DNA from: Candidatus Solincola quzhuomuensis
GTDB lineage: Bacteria; Actinomycetota; Geothermincolia; Geothermincolales; RBG-13-55-18
DNA length: 38,967 bases
NCBI GenBank assembly: GCA_015711855.1
Contig: JACVJF010000016.1
Span: 1 to 38,967 of the forward strand
Direction of reading: 5' to 3'
Made by a program: the position numbers and the translations under genes. The notes beneath the pieces were generated by a model. It worked only from the letters and a program-made list of their open reading frames with translations, searched no databases and had not been told where the DNA came from. Below, in pieces: positions 16,581 through 24,315 of the stretch (the first letter of the stretch is position 1; every line of letters starts with the position of its first letter).

Positions 16581-17504
16581 ATGAGAACTTACGGCTATTA
16601 CCCCGGGTGTTCCCAGTTTTCCTCCGCGGAGGAATACGGAGACTCGGCGGTCAAGGTGGCCGAGGCCCTGGGCTTACGGCTGGAGCCCCTCCCCGACTGG
16701 AGTTGCTGCGGGGCCTCCTCGGCTCATATGACCAACCACCTACTCTCGGTCTCCCTTCCGGCCAGGAACCTCGCGCGGGCGCGGGAGCGGGGCGGGGACC
16801 TGGTGGTTGTCTGCGCCGCCTGCTACCACAACCTCAAGTCCGCCCAGAAGGCGCTCCTCGAGGACGAGGCCCTGGCTTCCCGTGTGGAGAAGATCATAGG
16901 TTCTAACCCCCGCTTCCGGGGCCGCATCGTGCACCTTTTGGACGTGATTTACGAGGAGGTGGGGGTGGAGGCCTTGCGGGAGAGGGTGGTGAACCCGTTG
17001 CGGGGGCTCGAGCCGGTCTCCTATTACGGATGCCTCATGGCCCGCCCGCCGGAGATGATGGAGGGCGACAACCCGGACAACCCCCGGCGCATGGACGAGC
17101 TGCTCGCCGCCCTGGCAGCCGAGGTGAAGCCCTGGTCCTACAAGACGGACTGCTGTGGAGGCAGCCTTTCCCTCACCCGCGCCGACGTGGTCGTCGGTAT
17201 GGTGAACCGCCTCTTCGAGGCCGCGGAGGAGGCGGGTGCCGACAGCCTGGTCACCGCCTGTCCCATGTGCCTGGCCAACCTGGAGATGCGCCAGCGGGAG
17301 GGCAAGCTGCGCTTCGCCCACGAGCACGACCTCCCGGTGTTCTTCTTCACCGAGCTCATCGGGTTGGCCTTGGGGATGGAGGAGGCCGAAGCGTGGTTCT
17401 CCAAGCATCTCTTGGACCCCCGTCCCCTCCTGTGGAGGAAAGGGGTGGCTACGGGAAGCGTTAGAGGCTTGCCCGGAAGCGGAACGGTGAAAGCAAGGAG
17501 ATAA
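16581..17504 (+). CDS. hdrB: HdrB-like subunit with two CCG domains
   Basis: A 307-residue subunit with both cysteine-rich CCG domains complete: Cys10, Cys42/43, Cys78/81 and Cys151, Cys191/192, Cys227/230. In methanogens these hold two noncubane [4Fe-4S] clusters that reduce CoM-S-S-CoB; a bacterium lacks those thiols, so the physiological disulfide or other acceptor is unknown. The first 280 residues match normal HdrB; the last 25 are a basic, Gly/Arg-rich tail. It starts 7 bases after hdrC and ends 29 bases before hdrA. Retention of all cysteines argues for a working catalytic site. Confidence 0.92.
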   Translation: MRTYGYYPGCSQFSSAEEYGDSAVKVAEALGLRLEPLPDWSCCGASSAHMTNHLLSVSLPARNLARARERGGDLVVVCAACYHNLKSAQKALLEDEALASRVEKIIGSNPRFRGRIVHLLDVIYEEVGVEALRERVVNPLRGLEPVSYYGCLMARPPEMMEGDNPDNPRRMDELLAALAAEVKPWSYKTDCCGGSLSLTRADVVVGMVNRLFEAAEEAGADSLVTACPMCLANLEMRQREGKLRFAHEHDLPVFFFTELIGLALGMEEAEAWFSKHLLDPRPLLWRKGVATGSVRGLPGSGTVKARR

Positions 17505-17533
17505 AAGGAAAAAGGAAAGAACGGCAAAAGCGA

Positions 17534-20500
17534 GTGCTTAAGGTCATGTCCGGCAACGCGCAAGAGAAGAGGGATAACCGCGAAAAGGACGCCGGCCGTC
17601 CGCCGCTTGGGTCGGTCATGGTGGTGGGGGGTGGCGTGGGGGGCATCCAGGCCTCCCTGGAGCTCTCCGGACTGGGATACAGCGTATACCTGGTGGAGTC
17701 CTCTCCCTCCATCGGCGGGGTCATGGGCATGCTGGACAAGACCTTCCCCACCAATGAGTGCTCCATGTGCATCCTCTCTCCCAAGATGGTGGAGGTGGCC
17801 TCGGACCTGAACATCGAGGTCCTCACCCTTGCGGACGTGCTCTCCGTGGAGGGACAGCCGGGAGACATGCGCGTGCGGCTGCGCCTGCGGCCCCGCTACG
17901 TGGACGCGGAGAAGTGCACCGGATGCGGGGACTGCACCGCCAAGTGCCCGGTGAAAATACCGGATCCATACAACGCGGGCCTGAACGTCACCCGCTGCAT
18001 CCGAGTGCCCTTCCCCCAGGCGGTCCCCGGGGCGGCGGTCGTGGAGGGTTCGGTCTGCCGCTATCTACAGAAGGGAAAGTGCGGCAACTGCGTCAAGGTC
18101 TGTCAGGCAGGGGCCGTGAACTTCGAGGACCGGGAGAGGGAGGAAGTGTTCCGAGTGGGCATGGTCATCGCCGCCCCCGGTTACCGTCCCTTCGACGCCT
18201 CCCGCAAGACGGAGTACGGATACGGCATCTATCCCAACGTGGTCACCTCCCTGGAGTTCGAGCGCATCCTGGGGGCCAACGGCCCCACCCAGGGGCACGT
18301 GATCCGGCCCTCCGACGGGCGGGAGGTCCGTAAGCTGGCCTTCATCCAGTGCGTGGGGTCGAGGGACGTCACCGTGGGCAACGGGTACTGCTCCAGCGTG
18401 TGCTGCATGTACGCCACCAAGCAGGCCCTCATTGCCAAGGAGCACCTCCCCACCGTGGAGCCCACCATCTTCTTCATCGACCTGCGGGCCTACGGGAAGG
18501 ACTTCGAGAAGTACTACACCGAGGCGGAGGCCCGCCACGGGGTGCGCTACGTGCGGGGCCTGGTCTCCGGGATTAGGGAGAGGCAGCGCACCAAAAACCT
18601 CCTCCTGCGCTACCTGGACGAGGGGGGCTGCATGCGCGAGGAGGAGTTCGACCTGGTGGTCCTCTCCATCGGCCTGGAGCCCCCCTGTGGGCTGGCCGAG
18701 GGGCTGGGCCTGGAGCTGAACGATCACGGGTTCGCTCGCTCCGACCCCTTCCTGCCCGTGCTCTCCTCCAAGCCGGGAGTGCTGGTCTGTGGCGCGGCCC
18801 AGGAGCCCAAGGACATCCCGGATACCGTCACCCAGGCCACGGCGGCGGCGGGGGTGGCCTCCCTCGAGTTGCACCAGGCGCGGGGAACCCTTCTCACCCG
18901 CCGCGAATATCCTCCGGAGAGGGACGTGCGCGGCGAGGAGCCCCGGGTGGGGGCCATCATCTGCCGCTGCGGGTCGAACATAGGCGGCTTCGTGGACGTG
19001 CCCGCGGTGGTGGAATACGCCCGCACCCTTCCCGGGGTGGTCTTCGCCGAGGAGAGGCTCTACGCCTGTTCCCAGGACGCCCAGGAGTGGATACGCCGGC
19101 TGGTGGAGGAGCACCGACTGAACCGCCTGGTGGTGGCCTCCTGCACTCCCCGCACCCACCAGCCCCTCTTCCGGGAGACCCTACGCTCGGCGGGGATTAA
19201 CAAATACCTCTTCGAGATGGCCAACATCCGCGAACACTGCTCCTGGGTGCACATGCAGGAGCCGGAGAAGGCCACCCGCAAGGCCAAGTACCTGGTGAAG
19301 ATGGCCGTGGAGAAGGCCAGGCGCCTGGAGCCCTTGGCCGAGGGGGAGAGCGAGGTCATCCCCCGCGCCCTAGTTATAGGGGGCGGGGTGGCGGGGATGA
19401 ACGCTGCCCTGCATCTGGCCGGTTCCGGCTTCCCGGTCTACTTGGTGGAGAAGGAGGCGGAGCTGGGCGGCCTGGCGCGCAACGTGCACTTCGACTACCG
19501 GGGAGAGGACGTGCAGGCCTACCTCCGCCAGCTCATAGAAGGGGTTCGGAGGGAGGAATTGATAACCGTCTTCACCGGGCATCGAGTGGCGGACGTCTCC
19601 GGCTTCGTGGGCCAGTTCCGCACCCTGATACAAGACGACGAGGGGCGGGAGACCCTCCTCGAGCACGGCGCGGTCATCGTGGCCACCGGTGGAGGGGAGT
19701 ACCGGCCCGCCGAGTACCTCTACGGGGAGGACGAGCGCGTCCTGACCCAGTGGGAGCTGGAAGCGAGGATCGCGGCCCGGGACGCGGGGCTGCGCAGGCT
19801 CCGCCGCGCGGTGATGATCCAGTGCGTCGGTTCGCGGGACGAGGAGAGGCCCTACTGCTCCAAGGTCTGCTGCACGGAAGCGGTGAAGAACGCCCTAGCC
19901 CTCAAGGAATTGAAACCCGAAGCGGAAATATACGTTCTCTACCGGGACGTGCGCACCTACGGTTTCCGGGAGGACCTCTACCGGAAGGCGCGGGAGGCGG
20001 GGGTGGTCTTCCTCCGCTTCGACGACGGATTGCGGCCGCGGGTGGCCCGTTCCGGGGGAAGCTTGAGGGTCACGGTTCCCGAGGCCGGCCTGGGCGAGGA
20101 AGTGGCCATCCATGCCGACCTGGTAATACTTTCCACGGGGATAATTGCCAACCCGGACAACTCCGAGCTGGCCCCCATGCTCAAGGTCCCTCGGAACGCG
20201 GAGGGTTTCTTCCTGGAGGCGCACATGAAGCTTCGCCCGGTGGACTTCGCCACCGACGGCGTCTTCGTGTGCGGCCTGGCCCACGCCCCCAAGTCCATCG
20301 AGGAATCCGTGGCCCAGGCGGTGGCCGCGGCGGCCCGGGCGGAGTCCGTGCTGTGCAAGGAGAAGATCGTCACCGAGGGCGTGGTGGCCGTGGTGGACGA
20401 GGAGAGGTGTTCCGGGTGCGGGATTTGCGTGCGGCTCTGTCCTTTCGAGGCGATAACCTTGGACCGGGAGAGGAGGAAGGCCGCGGTCAACCCCTCCCTT

Positions 20501-20620
20501 TGCAAGGGATGCGGGACGTGCACGGCGGCCTGCACGGCGGGGGCCAGCCGCCTGCAAGGGTTCCGAGCCGACCAGATATGCGAGCAGATAGAGGCGGCGG
20601 CCACCGCCTGGGAGGGATAG
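17534..20620 (+). CDS. hdrA: Fused double-flavin HdrA-like protein
   Basis: A 1,028-residue flavoprotein, far longer than the roughly 650 residues of methanogen HdrA. The N-terminal FAD module has GGGVGG at 32-37 and a Cys77/Cys80 insert (NECSMCILSP), then ferredoxin-type clusters Cys128/131/134/138 and Cys175/183/186/190. A central HdrA block follows (CRCG near 480, then LVVASCTPRTHQPLF). A second FAD module begins near 615 (VIGGGVAGMNAALHL) and repeats the IQCVGSRD motif of the first. The C-terminus has two more [4Fe-4S] motifs (CSGCGICVRLCP and CKGCGTCTAAC). HdrA is where flavin-based electron bifurcation takes place. GTG 17534 is used; ATG 17546 is an alternative. Long fused forms are known in bacteria, but their electron path is less studied. 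Confidence 0.93.
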   Translation: MLKVMSGNAQEKRDNREKDAGRPPLGSVMVVGGGVGGIQASLELSGLGYSVYLVESSPSIGGVMGMLDKTFPTNECSMCILSPKMVEVASDLNIEVLTLADVLSVEGQPGDMRVRLRLRPRYVDAEKCTGCGDCTAKCPVKIPDPYNAGLNVTRCIRVPFPQAVPGAAVVEGSVCRYLQKGKCGNCVKVCQAGAVNFEDREREEVFRVGMVIAAPGYRPFDASRKTEYGYGIYPNVVTSLEFERILGANGPTQGHVIRPSDGREVRKLAFIQCVGSRDVTVGNGYCSSVCCMYATKQALIAKEHLPTVEPTIFFIDLRAYGKDFEKYYTEAEARHGVRYVRGLVSGIRERQRTKNLLLRYLDEGGCMREEEFDLVVLSIGLEPPCGLAEGLGLELNDHGFARSDPFLPVLSSKPGVLVCGAAQEPKDIPDTVTQATAAAGVASLELHQARGTLLTRREYPPERDVRGEEPRVGAIICRCGSNIGGFVDVPAVVEYARTLPGVVFAEERLYACSQDAQEWIRRLVEEHRLNRLVVASCTPRTHQPLFRETLRSAGINKYLFEMANIREHCSWVHMQEPEKATRKAKYLVKMAVEKARRLEPLAEGESEVIPRALVIGGGVAGMNAALHLAGSGFPVYLVEKEAELGGLARNVHFDYRGEDVQAYLRQLIEGVRREELITVFTGHRVADVSGFVGQFRTLIQDDEGRETLLEHGAVIVATGGGEYRPAEYLYGEDERVLTQWELEARIAARDAGLRRLRRAVMIQCVGSRDEERPYCSKVCCTEAVKNALALKELKPEAEIYVLYRDVRTYGFREDLYRKAREAGVVFLRFDDGLRPRVARSGGSLRVTVPEAGLGEEVAIHADLVILSTGIIANPDNSELAPMLKVPRNAEGFFLEAHMKLRPVDFATDGVFVCGLAHAPKSIEESVAQAVAAAARAESVLCKEKIVTEGVVAVVDEERCSGCGICVRLCPFEAITLDRERRKAAVNPSLCKGCGTCTAACTAGASRLQGFRADQICEQIEAAATAWEG

Positions 20621-20646
20621 GATGCTGTAGGAAGCGAGGTGCGGAG

Positions 20647-21132
20647 ATGACGGAGGAGAAGAAGGAAGGGCGGGCCGAGGCGGGCGGCGAAGACGACGTA
20701 CGCATCCTGGCCTTCCTCTGCAACTGGTGCTCCTACGCCGGGGCAGACCTGGCCGGGGTCTCCCGCCTCCAATACCCGCCTAACGTCCTCGACGTACGGG
20801 TGATGTGCACGGGCACCATCAGTCCCTACTTCGTGGTCAAGGCCTTTCAGGAGGGAATGGACGGGGTGCTCATCGCCGGCTGCCACATCGGGGACTGCCA
20901 TTACCTGAAGGGGAACTACATGACCGCCAAGCGCTTCCAGGTCCTGCGCGAGGCGCTGAAATTCATGGGGTTGGAGGAGGGCCGCCTACGCCTGGAGTGG
21001 GTTTCCGCTGCGGAGGGTGAGAAATACGCCGAGGTGGTGCGTTCCTTCACCGAGCAGGTGAAGGCCCTGGGTCCCTCGCCTTTGCGCAGGAAGCGGGCAC
21101 GGGCGGTAAAGGGTGAGAAAGGGGCCGCTTAG
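20647..21132 (+). CDS. mvhD: MvhD/FlpD-like [2Fe-2S] subunit
   Basis: A 161-residue protein that links HdrA to a hydrogenase or formate dehydrogenase. The family cysteines are all present: Cys25 and Cys28 (CNWCSYAGAD), Cys54 (VMCTG), and Cys79 and Cys84 (GCHIGDCHYLKGN). These hold the [2Fe-2S] cluster that delivers electrons to HdrA. The N-terminal 17 residues are charged and extra to the core, and the C-terminal 15 are basic. ATG 20647 has GAGGTGCGGAG in front. Its stop overlaps the GTG of the next gene by one base. Followed here by FdhB- and FdhA-like genes, it most likely serves formate dehydrogenase rather than a [NiFe] hydrogenase. Confidence 0.92.
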   Translation: MTEEKKEGRAEAGGEDDVRILAFLCNWCSYAGADLAGVSRLQYPPNVLDVRVMCTGTISPYFVVKAFQEGMDGVLIAGCHIGDCHYLKGNYMTAKRFQVLREALKFMGLEEGRLRLEWVSAAEGEKYAEVVRSFTEQVKALGPSPLRRKRARAVKGEKGAA

Positions 21133-21980
21133 TGGAGGTCAGGAGAGCGGGTTTGGTGGATGCGGAGGAGCTGAAAGCCCTTATAAGGAAGAAACTGGAA
21201 GAAGGGGCGGATGCCTTCCTCTGCCTGGTGGACGAGGAGGGGAGCCTCGTTCCCGCGCTGGTGACCGGCGCCGATTCCCCGGACTTGGAGAGGATCCGGG
21301 TGGGCGGGGTACGTTATCCCCTTGCGAAGATCCTCGTGGAGCTCCTCCGCGAATACCCGGGGAGGCGCTTCGCCGTGCTGGCGCGGGGATGCGACGAGAG
21401 GGCCCTGGTGGAGCTGGCCAAGCTGGAACAGGTGGACCCGGACCGGGTGGAGCTGGTGGGCCTGGCCTGCACCGAGGAGGAGGCAAGGGCCTGCGGCTGT
21501 CCGAAGCCCTACCCCACCAGAGTGGATTTGGGGGAAAGGGCGGAACCCGCCCCGGAGCGGGAGGTCATCGAGGAGGCGGAGTTCCTCCCCGATCCCGAGC
21601 GCCTGCGCTTCTGGGAGGAGCACTTCTCCCGGTGCATCAAGTGCTACGGGTGCCGGAACGTATGTCCCATGTGCTTCTGCGAGGACTGTGCCCTGGAGAA
21701 CCCCCAGCTGGTGGAGCCCGGAGTCGTCCCCCCGGAGTTTCCCTCTTTCCACCTGATAAGGGCTTTGGACATGGCCGGCCGATGCGTGGATTGCGGGTTG
21801 TGCGATGAGGCCTGCCCGGCGGACATCCCTTTGCGCTCCATCTACCGGAGGATGCAGGAGGTCATGGAGGAACGCTTCGGCTACCGCCCTGGCGAGGACC
21901 CGGAGCGCCGTAACCCCCTGAGCGAGCTGGGCACCGAGGCCGAAATAAAGAAAATCATGGGGTCAGGTCTTGAAATTTGA
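21132..21980 (+). CDS. FdhB-like iron-sulfur electron-transfer subunit
   Basis: A 282-residue iron-sulfur protein between mvhD and fdhA. The N-terminal half resembles the FrhB/FdhB region of F420-linked enzymes (RGCDERALVELAKL near 86, Cys113, Cys121/123) but is probably not an F420 enzyme in this setting. The C-terminal half has cluster motifs Cys168/171/174/178 (CIKCYGCRNVCP), Cys181/183/186 and Cys218/221/224/228 (CVDCGLCDEACP). It would carry electrons from the molybdenum or tungsten site to MvhD and HdrA. The start GTG overlaps the mvhD stop. The last seven residues (MGSGLEI) and the stop codon are encoded by an inserted REP-like repeat, so the native C-terminus has been replaced. Confidence 0.88.
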   Translation: MEVRRAGLVDAEELKALIRKKLEEGADAFLCLVDEEGSLVPALVTGADSPDLERIRVGGVRYPLAKILVELLREYPGRRFAVLARGCDERALVELAKLEQVDPDRVELVGLACTEEEARACGCPKPYPTRVDLGERAEPAPEREVIEEAEFLPDPERLRFWEEHFSRCIKCYGCRNVCPMCFCEDCALENPQLVEPGVVPPEFPSFHLIRALDMAGRCVDCGLCDEACPADIPLRSIYRRMQEVMEERFGYRPGEDPERRNPLSELGTEAEIKKIMGSGLEI

Positions 21981-21996
21981 TACCCTTGGGGGTATC
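21958..21996 (+). repeat. REP-like repeat, copy A
   Basis: Copy A reads TGGGGTCAGGTCTTGAA from 21958, then ends in a hairpin: GATACCC (21979-21985), loop TTGG, GGGTATC (21990-21996). It starts inside the last codons of the FdhB-like gene and supplies its TGA. It lies in the same orientation as copy B and opposite to copy C, inside the hdr-fdh operon. Confidence 0.85.
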
Positions 21997-22036
21997 CGAG
22001 TAAATCCGAGGCGGCATGAGCGAACGAGGTAAAGTC

Positions 22037-24097
22037 ATGGCGGACAAGGAACTCGATTTCCGGCTCGTCCCCTCCACCTGCGTGTATTGCGGCACGGGAT
22101 GCGGGGTGCTGCTGCAGGCGAACAACGGGCGCCTCACGGGCACGCTTCCCTTGAAGGACCACCCCGTCTCCCGCGGTGAGCTGTGCATCAAAGGTTGGGC
22201 GGTCCACGAGTTCGTGCACAGCCCGAGCCGCCTCACAAAACCCCTTGTCCGCCGAAACGGGGAGCTGGTGGAGACGGACTGGGACACGGCGCTCCGAGCG
22301 GTAGCGGATGGTTTGCGGAGGACACGAGACGAACACGGACCGGATGCCGTGGGATTTTTGGCCTCCGCCCGCTGCACCAACGAGGAGAACTACCTTCTCA
22401 TGAAGTTGGCCCGCGCGGTGATCGGTACCAACAACGTCGACCACTGTGCCCGCTTGTGCCACAGTCCGACGGTCGCCGGCTTGGCGAGGGTGCTGGGCAG
22501 CGGGGCCATGACCAACTCCATCGAGGACCTGGCGGAGGCGGAGGTCATCCTGGTGGTTGGCTCCAACACCACGGAGCAGCACCCCATCATCGGGGAGCGG
22601 ATCCTTTCCGCGGCGAGGAAGGGCACCCGACTCATCGTCATCGACCCCCGGGCCATCCACTTGAGCCGCTTCGCCCGCATTTTCCTGCGGCCCCGTCCGG
22701 GAACCGATGTCGCTTACCTCAACGGGCTGGCCAACGTCATCCTGGCGGAGGGATTGCAGGACGAGGCGTTCATCGCCTCCCGCACGGAGGGTTTCGAGGA
22801 ATTCCGCCGGGCGGTGGCCGAGTACACCCCGGAGAGAGTGGAGCAGATAACCGGCATCCCGGCTGCGGATCTTGTGGAGGCCGCCCGCCTCTATGGGAGG
22901 GCGGAAAGGGCGGCCATCGTCTATTGCATGGGTATCACCCAACACGTCGCGGGAACGGACAACGTGCTGGCCGTGGCCAACCTCGCCCTCCTCACCGGGA
23001 ACCTGGGGAAGCCGGGCACGGGGATCAACCCCCTGCGGGGCCAGAACAACGTGCAGGGGGCCTGCGACATGGGGGCCCTCCCCAACGTCTTCACTGGCTA
23101 TCAGAAGGTGGACGACGAGCAGGCGGCGCAGAAGTTCGAGGTCGCCTGGGGGGTGGAAGGACTTTCCAGGAAGCCGGGTCTAACCGTGGTGGAGATGACC
23201 GAAGCCGCCGCAGAGGGAAGACTGCGGGCCATGTACGTCATGGGGGAGAACCCCATGGTCTCCGACCCGGACATCAACCACGTGCGCGAGGCCCTTTCCT
23301 GTCTGGACTTCCTGGCCGTGGCGGACATCTTGGAAAACGAGACGCTGCGCTATGCGCACGTGGTGCTTCCGGCCGCCTCCTACGCCGAGAAGGAGGGGAC
23401 CATCACCAGCACCGAGCGTCGGGTGCAGAGGTTCCGCCGGGCGGTGGAGCCTCCCGGAGAGGCCCGCCCGGACTGGGAGATCGTTTGCGAGCTGGCCCGG
23501 CGCCTGGGGGCGAGCGGCTTCGACTTCGCCTCACCCGAGGAGGTCTTCGAGGAGATACGTAGGCTAACCCCCAGCTATGCGGGTATGACCTACAGACGCC
23601 TGGGAACCAAGGGTTTGCAGTGGCCCTGTCCCTCCGAGGAGCATCCGGGCACGCCCATACTGCACATGGAAAGTTTTCCTATAGGAAAGGCCAGGTTCAC
23701 GCCGGTGACCTATCGCCCGCCGGCGGAGGAGCCGGACGAGGAGTACCCTCTCATCCTCACCACAGGGCGCATACTCTTCCAGTATCACACGGGGACCATG
23801 ACCCGTCGCTCTCCTTCCCTGGTGAAGGAGGCCGACCGACCCTTCGTCGAGGTGAGCCCGGAGGACGCCGGGGAACTGGGTATAACCGACGGCGAGCGCG
23901 TGACCGTCTCCTCCCGGCGGGGGAGCTTGGAAGTGGAAGCTCGAGTGACCGATCGGGTGGGTAAGGGCCTGGTCTTCATGCCCTTCCACTTCGCCGAGGC
24001 GGCGGCCAACCTGCTCACCATAGCCGCTCTGGACCCGGTGGCCAAGATTCCCGAACTCAAGGCCTGCGCCGTCAAAATCCAAGGGGTCAGGTCTTGA
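22037..24097 (+). CDS. fdhA: Molybdopterin formate dehydrogenase, catalytic subunit
   Basis: A 686-residue Mo/W-bis-MGD oxidoreductase that interconverts formate and CO2. Cys15/18/22/50 (CVYCGTGC ... CIKG) bind one [4Fe-4S] cluster. The active site is in NNVDHCARLCHSPTVAGL with Cys141 and His142; it lines up with Sec140-His141 of E. coli FdhF, so this is a cysteine, not selenocysteine, enzyme. The MGD-binding C-terminal domain is complete (about 575-685). ATG 22037 has GAGGTAAAG in front; ATG 22016 (seven residues longer) is nearly as good. No twin-arginine signal is present, so it is cytosolic. The final residues (GVRS) and stop lie in repeat copy B. It is the last gene of the hdr-fdh operon. 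Confidence 0.94.
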   Translation: MADKELDFRLVPSTCVYCGTGCGVLLQANNGRLTGTLPLKDHPVSRGELCIKGWAVHEFVHSPSRLTKPLVRRNGELVETDWDTALRAVADGLRRTRDEHGPDAVGFLASARCTNEENYLLMKLARAVIGTNNVDHCARLCHSPTVAGLARVLGSGAMTNSIEDLAEAEVILVVGSNTTEQHPIIGERILSAARKGTRLIVIDPRAIHLSRFARIFLRPRPGTDVAYLNGLANVILAEGLQDEAFIASRTEGFEEFRRAVAEYTPERVEQITGIPAADLVEAARLYGRAERAAIVYCMGITQHVAGTDNVLAVANLALLTGNLGKPGTGINPLRGQNNVQGACDMGALPNVFTGYQKVDDEQAAQKFEVAWGVEGLSRKPGLTVVEMTEAAAEGRLRAMYVMGENPMVSDPDINHVREALSCLDFLAVADILENETLRYAHVVLPAASYAEKEGTITSTERRVQRFRRAVEPPGEARPDWEIVCELARRLGASGFDFASPEEVFEEIRRLTPSYAGMTYRRLGTKGLQWPCPSEEHPGTPILHMESFPIGKARFTPVTYRPPAEEPDEEYPLILTTGRILFQYHTGTMTRRSPSLVKEADRPFVEVSPEDAGELGITDGERVTVSSRRGSLEVEARVTDRVGKGLVFMPFHFAEAAANLLTIAALDPVAKIPELKACAVKIQGVRS

Positions 24098-24120
24098 AAT
24101 TTGATACCCATACGGGTATT
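24083..24120 (+). repeat. REP-like repeat, copy B
   Basis: Copy B reads GGGGTCAGGTCTTGAA from 24083, identical to copy A through GATACCC, and ends in the hairpin GATACCC (24103-24109), loop ATAC, GGGTATT (24114-24120). It overlaps the end of fdhA and, in a different reading frame from copy A, supplies its TGA at 24095-24097. Confidence 0.85.
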
Positions 24121-24224
24121 TAACTTTGACTTCACATATTCAACTCTTACCCACATTTTTCTCGGACCGGGAACATCGCTTGCCGTGAAACTTTCCCGGG
24201 GCGGCGGCTTGACCAATATGCATA

Positions 24225-24254
24225 ATTTTATTAAGTTATATAACATAATAAAAT
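24225..24254. repeat. 30-bp A/T palindrome upstream of the transposase
   Basis: ATTTTATTA at 24225-24233 pairs with TAATAAAAT at 24246-24254, and GTTATATAAC at 24235-24244 is itself a perfect palindrome; only a symmetrical A:A pair interrupts the 30 bases. It lies 61 bases before the transposase ATG. It could be a transposase recognition structure, an operator or a bidirectional terminator shielding the gene from operon read-through. TTGACC at 24209-24214 just upstream may be part of a promoter. Confidence 0.6.
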
Positions 24255-24315
24255 AATCAATAACGTAAGGATGACCGGATAGGCGAGCCGCTTTATGGGA
24301 TCGACTGGGATTCCG

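Noticed and set aside
18065-19159. Minus-strand frame inside hdrA
   Set aside because: It is the antisense shadow of the HdrA coding sequence, with the usual Gly/His/Val bias.
22457-22459. Selenocysteine codon in fdhA
   Set aside because: The aligned codon is a plain Cys codon and the frame is open throughout, so no SECIS element is needed.
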